This document shows positions 9,257-21,489 of a DNA stretch of 64,000 nt, in pieces (the stretch's first letter is position 1; each line of letters begins with the position of its first letter). Source of the stretch: Salvia splendens (lineage: Eukaryota > Streptophyta > Magnoliopsida > Lamiales > Lamiaceae); NCBI RefSeq assembly GCF_004379255.2, contig NC_056038.1, forward strand, positions 9,214,729-9,278,728, given 5' to 3'. Under the pieces are notes generated by a model. The model searched no databases. It was not told the origin of the DNA and saw nothing but the letters and a program-made list of their open reading frames with translations. The position numbers and the translations under genes are program-made.

Positions 9257-10168
9257 TTACCAATTACCTAGGTTTAGGCTTAGCCTTAGGCTTGCATACT
9301 TTTTGGCTATGCTTTTGTGTATCATCATCTGCCCAATGGCTACTATATTATGTGGATTTGAACAAGACCGACACTACAGTCTAGTTTAAGGATAATGTTT
9401 AAAAAGTAAAAATGCAACAACGTTAATGTTGTCAAAGATGCGTATATGCTTGCTAAATTTGGGGTTAATGAAATGAAATGTGTCCTGGGCCCTTATTGTT
9501 GCTTTTGTAAGAGATCCATTAGCAAATGATTTGATTCCATTGGGCCAAGTCCTGATTTGATTTCAGAAAATTATTTTAAAACATTGGATAAATCCATAAA
9601 ACTATGTTTTTATTGGCCTTTTCAATGCGTCAAACAAATAAAAAGATCAGATTAGTTAAAAGAAGTTTAAAATGGTTAATGTGAAGGTTGATTATCGGCA
9701 GTTTTATTTTACTCCAGTCTGATATCACATTTTCACTCTTTATTATCCTAAAAAATATGCTTCTATTTTAGAAAAAAATAAATCTTTATCATTAACACAT
9801 TTAATTTTAATTTTAATTTTTTTAATACTACAATTATATTTTCTCTCTTCATTAATATATTAAGCTACTATATTTCATTTTGACTTGATACGATAAATAA
9901 CATTTGCTAAAATTCGATAAATTTGACAATTTTTTTTTTTAGAACAAAGCAGGGGTAACATTCGAAGACATATAAATCATCAATGAGGCCTAAAGTAAAT
10001 GGGCCGGAAAGGAATATTGTGCTATATTTAGATTACATAATCCCTCGTGAAATTTATCAAAAACTAGTCAAGTATTTGCAAGTAAGCCATACGTACATGA
10101 TACATAATATTCTTAAATTTTCAGTATTTTATGTAAATTATTGTGAAAATTTTATTATCATTTCAACG
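9257..10168. other. 3' flank of SMR and intergenic DNA
   Basis: AT-rich sequence. The first 200-300 bp presumably hold the SMR 3' UTR. A T-run near 9930 precedes a short unassigned segment. No gene or element boundary is supported. Confidence 0.4.
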
Positions 10169-10173
10169 ATATA

Positions 10174-10514
10174 TGTGGAAAATCATAATACCAAATATAT
10201 GGAACAAGGATTGAAAGAGAAGAAATGTATCTTCATTAATGAATCAACCGAGTTACAATGAAGAGGCTAGCTCACTATTTATACACAAGCCTAGATATTT
10301 TGGAAAAAGGAACTAACTCCTAACTAACAACATAACAAACTTCTTAACTAACTTCTTAACTAACTATGAGATGACTAGATGCCTAGTCATTGCCAACACG
10401 ACGCTGACTCAGCACTTTCACCTGAGCACACACAGGCTCTCTTTCTTCTTCTCATGCACGGTTTTTCTCTCCTTCATGCATTCTGCCTTTGTCTTTACTT
10501 TTCCAACTTTCACA
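10174..10514 (-). repeat. 3' LTR of Copia-2
   Basis: TGTGGAAAATC...CTTTCACA on the plus strand. Compared with the other LTR it has CTCAGCAC for CTCGGCAC and TTTTCCAAC for TTCTTCAAC. Confidence 0.93.
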
Positions 10515-10521
10515 TGCCCCT

Positions 10522-13500
10522 TCAAGATGGATTGTAGAGGCTTTCGAAATTCATCTTGTTTAATATAGAATGGAAAGACATTGGCCCCAGTGGTTTAGTA
10601 AAAATGTCAGCGACTTGCAGATTGTTTCTGATGTGTAAAGGCTTAATCACCCCTTCCAAGTACTTTTCTCTCACAGTGTGGCAATCTATCTCGATGTGTT
10701 TAGTTCTTTCATGAAACACCGGGTTAGAGCATATATGAATGGCTGATTGATTATCGCAATACAAAGGGGCAGCTTTTTCAATTTTAACTCCAAAATCAGC
10801 CAAGAGTGCTACTGACCAGACCACTTCACAAGTGGCTTGTGCCATTGCTCTATATTCAGCTTCTGCTGATGATCTAGAGACAGTATTCTACTTCTTGGCT
10901 TTCCAAGAAATCAAAGAACTTCCAAGATATAGACAATAGCATGTCATTGACTTTCTTGTGTCTTGGCATGATGCCCAATCTGCATCAGTGAATATACTAA
11001 GATTCAATTTGCTGCTGCTAGAATAGAATAAGCCATGGCCTGGAGATCCATTTATCTTAAGACCTTTTCTGCAGCTTCCCAATGTTCATCAGTAGGACTA
11101 GCCACATATTGGCTCAATTTGTGCACAACAAAAGTTACATCAGGTCTGATGATGCATAGATACAGCAGCCTGCCAATCAGCCTTCTATATTTTGATGCAT
11201 CCTCCATAGGCTTCCCTGAATCTGCTCTTAGTTTCTTTAGAGGATCCATAGGTACTGCAGAGGGTTTGCATCCCAGCATTCCAGTATCCCTCAACAAATC
11301 CATGACATATTTTCTCCGAGAAATCAGTATTCCTTTCTTGTTTCTAGCTATCTCAACTCCTATAAAATATTTAGGGACTCCCAAATCTTTAAACTTGAAG
11401 TGTTGAGATAGAAAGTCCTTGAAGTTCTCTGTCATTTCTGGATCAGTTGTGGCCACTAGAATATCATCAACATACACAACTATGCCGAAGAAGCCAGTGT
11501 GATCATGCTTAAAAAAGAAGGAGTGGTCTGATGCAGACTGTTGCAGACCAAAACCTTTCAAAACTTGAGAGAATTTCAAGTACCATTGCCTAGATGCTTG
11601 TTTTAGACCATATAGAGATTTCTTTAGCTTGCAAACTAGAGTTGATTGGGAATTTGCCCCTTCAACAGTCTGCCAGTCAGCCTTGAAGCCCGGGGGAAGA
11701 GTCATATATATATCTTCTTCTAGATCTCCATATAAGAAAGCATTGTTGATGTCAAGGTGAGTCAAAGACCATCCTTTTACTGCAGCTAGAGCCAACAAAA
11801 GTTTGACAGTAGTCAGCTTTGCAACAGGAGAGAATGTATCTAGGAAATCGACACCTTCCAATTGGGTGAAGCCTTTAGCAACTAGCCTTGCTTTGTATCT
11901 TTCCACTGAAACATCTGGGTTGAATTTCACTTTGTAGACCCATTTGCAATCAATAGGAACCTTCCCCGGTGGCAAAACAGTGATGAACCAAGTATCAGTT
12001 CTCAGAAAAGCAGACAACTCCTCTTGCATTGCTTGCTCCCACTCAGGGTGTTGAGAGGCTTGTTTGTATGTGGCTGGTTCATAGATAGCAGACATGATGA
12101 TGATATATTTGAGATATTTTGGAGAGAGCTTTGATAGGCTGAAGTATGAGGAGATTGGATAAGGTGAGGTGAGAGGGTGGCTTTATTGATCTGCCAGATT
12201 TAGAAAAGGTATTTTCTGGACAAGAGGTGGATGAGGGGCAGAGAGATGTGGGAGATGTAGAAGAGGTGGAAGATGTGGGAGGATTATGGTCATTATTTAA
12301 TGGAAGAATAACAGATGAAGGTTGAGTATCTGGTGTGTTTTCAGAAGAAGGAAACTGAGATGGAGTCAAATGACAGAAAGGAAAAACATCTTCATGGAAA
12401 ACAACATCCCTTGTGACAAATTCTTGCAAAGTCACCAAATCCAACAATTTATAACCCCTAAAATCTGATGGATATCCCAAAAGAACACATTTACTTGCTC
12501 TAGGGGAAAATTTATCTCTGCATCTTTGTAAAGTGGAGGCATAGCAGAGGCATCCAACAACTCTTAAATGTGAGTATGATGGAGGTTTCTGGAAGAGGAT
12601 CTGAAAGGGAGTGGAGTTATTTGGTAAAACTGAAGAAGGGATTCTGTTTATAAGATAAGATGCATTGAGAATGCAGTCCCCCAGAAAAGGATGGGCAAGA
12701 AAGATTAAAAAAGTAGGCTCCTAGCAACATTCAACAAGTGCTGGTGTTTCCTTTCTACCCGGGCATTTTGTTGGGGGGTTTCAACACATGAATGTTGGAT
12801 TACAGTGCCAAATGAAGAGTATAAAGAGTGGATATTGAACTCAAGGGCATTGTCACAACGAATGGCTTTGATTTTCTTGCCAAACTGAGTAAAAACTGTG
12901 TTGAAGAACTGAGGTAAAATAGCCCCAGCATCTGGCTTGTTCTGCATTAGGAAAGTCCAAACAAACCTAGAGCAGTCATCTACTAAAGTAAGGAAGTATT
13001 TGAACCCTTGATTAGTAGGAGGACTGAAAGGACCCCAGGTATCACAATGAACAAGATCAAAACAACATTATGTTGTACTGTCTGATCTTGTGAAAGAGAG
13101 ATGTTTTTGTTTTGCAAGTGGACAAATTTCACACAGTGAAGAAATGTTTTTATTTGTGAAATGAAGAACATAAGACATGGATTTCAACTTGTCATATGAT
13201 AAATGCCCCAATCTCTTGTGCCATACATCAATATTAGCAACAAGATTAATAGATGGAATAACAGCAGAATTGGAAAAAGAATTAGAAATAGCTGGAAAAG
13301 AAGCAGAAATGGAAGAACCTTTATTATCTTCTGAATCAGAAAGCTCTAGGGTGTATAGATTGCCTATTCGGCTGCCCCTCCCAAATCACAATTGCCTGAG
13401 AAACTTCCTGAATTTCAAAGGAATCATGAGTGAAAATGACAGTACACGAAAGTGGGGAAGTCAAAGAACTTATGGAGATGAGATTGAAGCTGAAACTAGG

Positions 13501-14874
13501 GACACAGAGAACAAACGATAGAGTGATGTGTGAATTCAGTATGATAGAACCAATGTGTGTAACTAGAGCAGTTGCACCATTAGGAAGATGTACAGAAGCA
13601 TTTTTTATGGCAGAATAAGTATTGAACATGGACAAATCACAACAAACATGGTGAGTGGCTCATGTGTCTAAGAGCCAATGTGGATTTGATGTAGTGACTG
13701 AAGCAATGAAAGGAATGAAAGATATAGTACCTGTGAAGGAGTTTGTGGATGGATTATTTTGTGCGGCAGAGGATGAAGATGAAAGTGGTGTGGATATTGA
13801 TGGTGAGGAGTGAGTGGCAGTAGCAGCAAGTTGAGATTGCAGCAGATTGATGAGCTGCTGACACTGATCAACAGATATAGCAGATGGTACAACAGTAGAA
13901 CCATTACATGAATAATCAAAGGTATTCTCCACAAAGTTCACAGACTTGGAAAAATTGCTATCCTTAACATTGAATTTCCCTTTTCCTTTGCCAAAACTTG
14001 GAGGAAATCCATGAAGTACAAAACATTTGTCTACTGTGTGGTTAGTCTTGCCACAGTGAGAACACAGCCGACTCTTATTGTATGATTGAGCAGCATTGGC
14101 AGAGTATAGTTGCTCACTCATTGGAGAAGTAATAGGAGAATGAGCAATGATAGGAGAGACATTACCATCAATTGTACGCTGTCTCTCTTCCTGCAAAACA
14201 AGAGAGAAGACCTTGGATAAAGGAGGTGTAGGAATCATGGATAGAATGCTTGATCGGATCTGAGAAAAACTAGAGTTGAGCCCGATCAGAAATTGCATGC
14301 TACATTCTTCCTCCTGATACGTATTCCATTTGGATGCACTGTTGCATCGACAATTACCACAAATACACCAAGCAATCGGTTGAGAATGGCGAAATTCATC
14401 CCATAGAATCCGCAAATTTGTGAAATAGGTGTTGACATCATCGCGCCCTTGCGTGAGAGGCATGATCTTCTGCCTCAGCTGGTAAGCACGAGCTGTATCC
14501 AATTGAGAGAAGCGATTGCACAGATCAGACCAGATCTCATGTGCATTATCAATGTACATGATGCTGGAACAGATTTGATCTGAGATTGAGTTCCGAAGCC
14601 ATGAGACAACCATAGAATTGCACCGGAGCCACGCCGGGAACAATAGATCATCATCAGCCTGTCGAAGAAGGGCTCCATTAACAAAAGGAAGCTTATTATT
14701 TGCTATGAGAGCAGTGGTGACTGATCGACTCCAATTGATGTAGTTCGAACCTGTTAAAACGTGAGGAACCAAGTGAAAGCTCGGATTGTCACTTGGATGA
14801 AGGTAGTATGGGCTGGATGCATCCTCCATTGGAGGAATGTGAGCAGCATTTGCACCACGAGTGTTGCGAGCCAT
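10522..14874 (-). pseudogene. Copia-2 gag-pol, multiple stops and frameshifts
   Basis: Gag starts at ATG 14874 with N-terminal gag motifs (LTGSNYINWSRSV), a UBN2-like middle and a CCHC knuckle (CSHCGKTNHTVDKC). It ends at TGA 13660-13662, which replaces the protease catalytic glycine (LLDT-stop-ATHH, normally DTGA). Further lesions: frameshift near 13380, TAA at 13068-13070 between the integrase zinc region (HKRLGHLSYDKL, CEIC) and HCDTWGPF, frameshift near 12700, frameshift near 12090, frameshift near 11050, and TAG at about 10889 for Gln in [15 protein letters not shown]. Integrase core (IRCDNALEF, TPQQNARVERK), reverse transcriptase with YVDD (11052-12095) and RNase H (DNQSAI, TKHIEID) are all recognisable. 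In contrast to Copia-1, gag is complete. Confidence 0.93.
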
Positions 14875-14934
14875 TGAAAAAAAAAGAGAAAGAGATGCGG
14901 AAGCGATAGATTGATCAAGTTTCTCCTGATACCA

Positions 14935-15275
14935 TGTGGAAAATCATAATACCAAATATATGGAACAAGGATTGAAAGAGAAGAAATGTATCTTCATTAA
15001 TGAATCAACCGAGTTACAATGAAGAGGCTAGCTCACTATTTATACACAAGCCTAGATATTTTGGAAAAAGGAACTAACTCCTAACTAACAACATAACAAA
15101 CTTCTTAACTAACTTCTTAACTAACTATGAGATGACTAGATGCCTAGTCATTGCCAACACGACGCTGACTCGGCACTTTCACCTGAGCACACACAGGCTC
15201 TCTTTCTTCTTCTCATGCACGGTTTTTCTCTCCTTCATGCATTCTGCCTTTGTCTTTACTTCTTCAACTTTCACA
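14935..15275 (-). repeat. 5' LTR of Copia-2
   Basis: 341 bp, about 99% identical to 10174-10514, followed by the ATATA target duplication. Confidence 0.93.
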
Positions 15276-15280
15276 ATATA

Positions 15281-16569
15281 TATAAAAATGATTCTCTCAA
15301 AATTCTAAGGTTAGAATTTTAAAATATATAGTCCATACCAAAATAAATCCATGACACAGTATAGTTGATGAAACCGTAGTCAAGAGAAAAGTGTTGACCG
15401 TGATATTTAATTCAAAGTGAGTAGTTTATTTAATATGTATAATGAGGAATTAATTATTTGCGTAAACTATAGTATTTTGAAATGAGATTGTAGGATGAGA
15501 TAATAATAATGGAGGGAGTGGGAATGCATGTAGGCCACATGGTTCGCATGTGGGCCTCCAAATGCTTATATTCTCAATTCACATGCATACTTTTTTGAAA
15601 TCTCCTAATTTCATTGCTAAATTAAAACCACTCTATTCTTACCTTGCCATGCTATCTAAATGAAATTAACCACTTGATGCCTTTATGTATTTAGTACTAA
15701 AATACTGATCTAGAGAACCTTAGTCATTAACTTAATATCAACACCTTTTAGCAAACTTTAATCTATAGGAAGATACTATGATTCACTAGACAAAACTAAC
15801 AAAGATTCGTTAATGAGTATCAAACCGGATCTTTATGACTTCAAATTAACTTTATAAAATTTACTGTTTCATTTTTGGGGTATAGATCGATGTGATGCCA
15901 AATATTTGATCAAAAACTTTAGTAAAATTCCAAATGTGACTGTCAAAATTTTAGTCATTTCATTTTCTAGTCTGAATTTTTTCAACCGTGATCTTGAATT
16001 ATAATGATATACAGGGTATCATTTTAATTAATCTCTTTATTTAAACACAAAAATATTAATCTATCAAATCAATCACATACTCATTCCTAGTTAATTTTTT
16101 TTTACCTTGCTAGCTTGCATAATTTTGTAAACTATAGTGAATGTATATATTTATATAGTGGGGTAGAGTAATAGGAATTTGTATTATCAAAATGTGAAAA
16201 AATCCTCACCACATAATGGAAGTAATGATGGAAGAGGTGATGTGAACAATAGCAGCAGTTTTGTTGTGTTTATGTTCATATTATAGTTTCATCTACTGTG
16301 ACTGGTCAAATTTGGAATTTTCAAATAATCTCAACAGTCAAATGATTCCTAATCAAACAACCAACTTAATTAGAATCCTATAAACGTAGCCGATTCGCAT
16401 TTAATATGGATGTCGCCGCTTATAAATTTAATACTATATACACATGTGGTCAAGCAACTATAAATCAAAATTTAAATAAGCGTACAATTTTGATCACATA
16501 ATATTCTAGATTCGTCCTAATTCTGCTAGATCAGTAAAAATTAACAAATAAAGCGCCGTTAAACTAGCT
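15281..16569. other. AT-rich intergenic stretch
   Basis: No gene, repeat boundary or RNA recognised over 1.3 kb. A poly-purine and TATATATTTATATA-type composition only. Confidence 0.4.
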
Positions 16570-17058
16570 CGCCTTATTTTATTAATACTACTAATTACCT
16601 TGGACCTACTAACGGAACAAAAAATAGTCATATTAATGGCCTTGATTTCTAAAAGTGAAAAGGTTTTTGATATTAAAGAAATTGGTATGATTGGGTGTGT
16701 TTACAAAATTATAGCCAAGGTCTTAGCGAGAAGATTATCCAAAGTTCTTCAGAATTTGAATGGGGAGGCTCGATCTGCATTTGTAAAGAATTGACAAATT
16801 TTGGATGGGGCTTTCATCATTACTGAAGTTGTATGGTGAATTAAGAAGGCCAAACATGAGTAGTTAAATTAAAATTTGACTTCAAGAAAACCTATGGTAT
16901 GGTTTGATGGAACTTCATCGATTAGACGATATTGATGGTAATGAGATTCTTCGAAGGAAAATGGACAAAATGAATGTGTGATGTCTGAGTTGATGTCCAT
17001 TCTCGTTAATGGGTCACCCACCTTTGCATTTCCAATTGCCCAAGAGTCGCGACTTCTT
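16570..17058 (+). pseudogene. LINE (L1-type) reverse transcriptase fragment
   Basis: The plus strand reads GCVYKIIAKVLARRLSKVL, then GEARSAFVKN-stop-QILDGAFIITEVVW, later KKTYGMV and MSILVNGSPTFAF. This is the order of the L1-type reverse transcriptase fingers/palm region in plant LINEs (LIGCVYKI..., QSAFVxxRQILDG, xILVNGSPT). Stops and shifts interrupt it and both element ends are missing. A MITE sits directly after it. Confidence 0.8.
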
Positions 17059-17065
17059 ATATGTT

Positions 17066-17238
17066 ACTCTTTTCGTCCGAAAAAAATAGTCTCATTCGTG
17101 GATGACACAAGTTTTAATTAGAGATTGGTAAAAAAAAGTAAGTAAATATGAGAGAGAAAACTTTTATTTTTAGAAATAGGAATAATTTTTGTGGACATCC
17201 AAAAATGAAAAAATGAGACTATTTTTTTGATGAGTGAG
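17066..17238. mobile_element. Stowaway/mariner-like MITE
   Basis: Inverted ends CTCTTTTCGTCCG...CGG-like on the left and TTTTTTTGATGAGTGAG on the right. The inner arms AAAAAAATAGTCTCATT and AATGAGACTATTTTTTT are perfect complements, and TA flanks both sides. About 173 bp, no coding capacity. Confidence 0.75.
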
Positions 17239-17240
17239 TA

Positions 17241-18782
17241 TTTTATTTTATTTGCTCTAGTATTATAGGCTCCCCCGTGGACCTCGACCATTTTCTTTGA
17301 TAGAAAGATTTTCATTGTGATGTTTCTTATAAATATATCAACTCCACCATCACTTTTTAGTTGTTTTATTATTATTGTTTATGTCATAATTTTGACTTAT
17401 TTACTGTTTGAATTTTGATGAAGCAGCGGAATCTTATCTCTACTATTAGGTGCAAAATTATGTGAGGGTGGTGCCGAACCCTACCATGTGCATGTGTTAC
17501 TCTCACCTCTTCTCTTTATTCTTGAATTTAAATACATACAAAAATAACTTTAATCAGTTGACATTTGACTACTTTGAGAAAGGGTTTGATGCTTTTAAAC
17601 AAAGATAATCACTTAAAGAGCAATCAGAATACAGCATCCCATATTTCCCATATTAGCAACAACAGCGTACACTACTTTTTGGAAAGGAACTAACTGCCAA
17701 AAATATTAAGAACTTTACTTATAAAGCGATGGCATTTGGTTGATAAAACAATGTTTTTTGTTGTTATTCACATTGCTCAAGTTTGATTAAAAATAAATCT
17801 AGGAAATAATAATTCTAATACTATTTTTTAAAAGCATAATGCAATTGAAAATCCATCTAACTTTGTGTTATTTGTGATAATCACCCATTTTCAAATTACC
17901 AAATGATAGTACTATAAATTTGTGGCTGAAAGATGTAGCATCAATTTAAAGAAGAAGTAATATGGAAGGTGAAAAGAAAGCAAAAAGAAGAAAATTATAG
18001 AGGGAATAATAAAATGAGAGTGAAAGGACAAGAGAGTAATGAGCACCGACCCTTTGTCCAAATCAAATCGAATTTCAACAAAATTTCACTCTTATTCAAT
18101 TCCAAATCTCACATTTGATTTCCCCAATATGAAAATCCCCCCACCCCTCTTTCTCATGTTCATGTGCACCCTGCAATTTCCCCCCCTCTTTAAGAAATCA
18201 CACTACTTTGCCGTCGCATCTCCATATAACAATATTATTCTAATCTCAACATATACATACATATAATTATCACTCATTGAATAAGACACATAATTATTAG
18301 ACAAAATACAAACTCACACCTAAGGCTCACAATAATACTATCTTTATTTTTGTTGAATTCGAATTTGTTTTCTTGCTATGCTATATCATTTCCGATTGAT
18401 ATGACCGACTCATTTTCAATTGGGACACTGATTTGATGCCGTAGAGTTAGGATTCCGTGACTTCTGAATTGCGAAATTGGTTTCTAGCTAGAATTTTGTA
18501 GCAATGATTGGATTATGATTTGAGTTGATGCCCCAAGAAAATAAAGTTGATTGCTTTATTCATATCGTTATACTCCTATGAATTTGTAATTTCACATAGA
18601 ATTGTGGAAAAGGATCATATAATGAAATAATGGGCAGAGAGGTAGGAGCAGAGGGGCCTATAATAAACGAGATCCAGCATAGAATTTGGCTGCAAATTAT
18701 AAAGTAAGGCGCAAAACTGACCATTTTACTCGAGCATCCCACATGTGATGCTGCTAAACAACAGTCGTCAATACCACACTAG
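17241..18782. other. intergenic and promoter region of the RTFL gene
   Basis: AT-rich DNA without a recognised element. Pyrimidine-rich tracts (CCCCCCACCCC near 18140, TTTCCCCCCC near 18178) lie in the last 650 bp. Confidence 0.4.
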
Positions 18783-18789
18783 TATATAT
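18783..18789 (+). promoter_or_regulatory. TATA box of the RTFL/DVL gene
   Basis: TATATAT, followed about 25-30 bp later by a pyrimidine-rich stretch fit for a transcription start and a 5' UTR of about 100 bp before ATG 18912. Confidence 0.65.
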
Positions 18790-18911
18790 TGTCCCACCAC
18801 CACCTCATCTCACAACTCTCTTTTCTCCCTCTGCTTGCCCTCTCTCTACACATCCCTCTTACTCACACACCACACAAAAAGGAACCATTACTAGTAGGCA
18901 AGGGTGGATCC

Positions 18912-19202
18912 ATGGAGTATTACATGGATGAGAAATGGCAGTTATCCAAAGAAGATAGACCACATTCCTCATCCAAACCGTCTATATCAAGGAGCGTCTC
19001 GCAGCATAGCTCCACCAAGAACCCCTTCAATCTCTCCCGTAGCACCTCCTCCAAATCCTCCCTCCCCCGAAGCTCATCGCAGAGGTGTTCAGGCTTCACG
19101 CGCAAGTGCACCAACTTGGCCAAAGAACAGAAGGCCAAATTCTACATTGTCAAGCGCTGCATCACCATGCTCGTCAGCTGGAAAAAGAACGGCGATTCTT
19201 GA
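18912..19202 (+). CDS. RTFL: ROTUNDIFOLIA-like / DEVIL (RTFL/DVL) small peptide, 96 aa
   Basis: RTFL/DVL peptides are plant-specific, membrane-associated small proteins that restrict polar cell proliferation and alter organ shape when overproduced. The C-terminus carries the diagnostic RTF domain (about 66-93): FTRKCTNLAKEQKAKFYIV followed by KRCITMLVSWKK. The N-terminal two thirds are Ser-rich and disordered (SISRSVSQHSS, SRSTSSKSSLPRSSSQRCS), as in longer family members. ATG 18912 is chosen because the family begins M-x(n)-EKWxLSK (here DEKWQLSK). The longer frame begins with a TTG codon that overlaps the TATA box and cannot be in the transcript. Intronless, as usual. The last residues after SWKK (NGDS) are a short extension. 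Confidence 0.9.
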   Translation: MEYYMDEKWQLSKEDRPHSSSKPSISRSVSQHSSTKNPFNLSRSTSSKSSLPRSSSQRCSGFTRKCTNLAKEQKAKFYIVKRCITMLVSWKKNGDS

Positions 19203-21265
19203 TCAGAAAATACCCTCTTGTCGTCGTTGCTGGATTGAGAAATAAAAATGTAATTCTTGTTTTGATTCATGCATCTCTCTATGCGCGAGATGGATCTTGG
19301 GCTCGTTTCTGAACCCGAAGAAGTTTTCCTGCCATCCCAGAAGAGAGAAAGAGAGATAAGCGAAAATTTTCTCAGATCCTCAATGTAACTAGGGTGCCAT
19401 GTTGTAAGATGTAAGATAAATTTTAAAATTCATTGCAGACACAAATCTTAAACAAGTTATCATCTTTTTTTTTCTTCTTCCTACATTTATGTGCATTAAA
19501 TTGTTATTATAGATCTGTATATAGTAGTATAGCCCTATTTCTTTTCTCAAAGCATCTAGTTTGATGATAGAAAGATTCCTGGCAGCAGTAGAATTCAAGT
19601 GCTATATACAATACTGCTAACTCTCAGAAAAACAATGGGAATCTTCACAAGTACCAAAAACGATGTTGTATTATTATTAGAAAAAAACTGTACCTGCTTG
19701 GCTGCTTCTAACACTCAGGTTTTTCAAAAAAAGTTACTGTCAAGGTATCAAATTTTTTACCTCGTGTGAATTCCACCATGTATTATACTATTATTATCAT
19801 TTCGTCTGTTTCTCCCTTGATAAACATGGATATCTTCAACAGAGAATTCTACCTAACGGCAAATGCTGAAAATCTTCCATAGATAAAACAAATTTACTTA
19901 CCTTCAAGCTCTGTCTGGTCTTTCTGATCCTCCACAAATATAAAAGACTATTTAGTATCAACTTTGAAGTTCTATCTGCATCCGTAACTTAGCAAATGGA
20001 AATGTGAATTATCAGCCATTCGCTCTAGCTAGTTTACATATAATAGTATCACAATCACCTCTTTCATTGACTGCAAAAAGTTTTAGAAATAGGCGATATC
20101 GATTAACCCTTCAACTGTAGTGAAATTTAGCATGCGTTAAAATATTCAGAGAGGCCATCCCTCTGTTGATACATTACCATCACTCATTTTGTTTCTGCTA
20201 TCAATTTTATCAGGTTGAGCACACATCATGTATTTGCAAAAATACTACTATTAGTATTTTTTCAATTTTTCTATCCTCTAATTTGTTGATATTAGTATTG
20301 GACCATGTGCTCTCCCTTGGAAGAAAATATAAGCTTACCAGAAAATGTTGGAATCCAACAAGTGCACGGGAGTCCCGTCTTCTCCATACTCTACCCACTT
20401 CTTTAAAGTACAGCGTCATGTCACAACCACCTCTTTTATTCACTACTATATAGTTTTCGAAATTCAAATTTAAATCACTAACCAAGCTTTCAACAGTCAT
20501 CAAGTTTATCATATTGCTTCTATCTTGAGGCCATCTCCAATTGTCTACATGATCCAAATTCCTCCAAAAAAATCTACACAAACAAATACTAGTAGTATAT
20601 AACTACAACTGATATTCATCTATGAAAAATGCCATTAACATTTAACTCCCCATTACTCGTTAGCATGTCTAGTTTCTGTAGCTTTGTTCATTAAAGAATT
20701 CCGGGTTAATTTTGTAACATATTATTTCATTAATAAATTTTAGTATACATTTTTTGTTTGTATTGCATAAGAAAAATGATATATTCATTTATTTCATAGT
20801 AATTTAATCATTCAAATAGCAACAATGAAAATTATAGTTTAGGAAACTATATCATAATATAAAATCTATACAAAAGACTGACTGAGCAGAGCATACAAAA
20901 ATACTGAAAGGGGAGAAATTTGGCTCGTGCGGATAGTGCTTTGCAGCCATGAAAAGTGATATGTTGCTTTGAACAGTATTCCTCCAAACCACTGTAGCCC
21001 TTTGGCATTTTACTGCAGCTTTGCTGCTGTGGTGAGAGTGGAAGTTCATAGCAACTTTGCATATGTTACACCAAATTGGGGTAGTTTAGGATATGAACCT
21101 GAGGTCTAACTACAAATGCCACATTGCTAGCACTATGTTTTTTTTTATTATTTCTACAAATCACCCCTTGCCCTATAAACTAAAACTGCACTTTGATAAT
21201 TGTTCAAGTCTTTTATTTTGCATATTAACTAACAAATCACTTTTAGAAGAAGGCTTTTCCTATCT
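19203..21265. other. RTFL 3' flank and intergenic DNA
   Basis: The first about 250 bp are probably 3' UTR. The rest is AT-rich and shows no supported gene. Confidence 0.4.
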
Positions 21266-21489
21266 TTGAACATAATAGATGGAAGTTATGTAACCTTACC
21301 AAAGATCATCGAAGTCCCAGAAGTACTCGGACTGCATCCTCTCCATTTGATGTCTCAAGTTGAAAAAATTCACTGCCAACAGCCTCTGATCAGACGATTA
21401 AGCTGGATTTCAGCATGCCAGAGAGAAGATTTTGAAGCACATCTCGTTTCCCATCTCCCTCAAGGACTTGGGATTGTCATGTTGTAACT

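Larger units (their letters stand above)
10174..15275 (-). mobile_element. Copia-2: broken Ty1/copia retrotransposon with ATATA target duplication
   Basis: Two 341-bp LTRs (10174-10514 and 14935-15275), TG...CA ends and a perfect 5-bp target duplication ATATA (10169-10173 and 15276-15280). The LTRs differ at about three positions, so the insertion is young to moderate. The primer-binding site after the 5' LTR (minus strand TGGTATCAGGAG) departs from the usual TGGTATCAGAGC. The polypurine tract is TTGAAGGGGCA just before the 3' LTR. The polyprotein frame is broken many times. Confidence 0.95.

Noticed and set aside
10371..10568. Open frames in the Copia-2 LTRs (also 15140-15322)
   Set aside because: They are translations of the LTR sequence and occur in both LTR copies.
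18789..18911. N-terminal extension of the RTFL peptide
   Set aside because: It starts at a TTG codon overlapping the TATA box; the family start motif fits the ATG at 18912.
20847..21062. 71-codon minus-strand frame
   Set aside because: No domain, no conserved composition and no supporting splice structure next to it.
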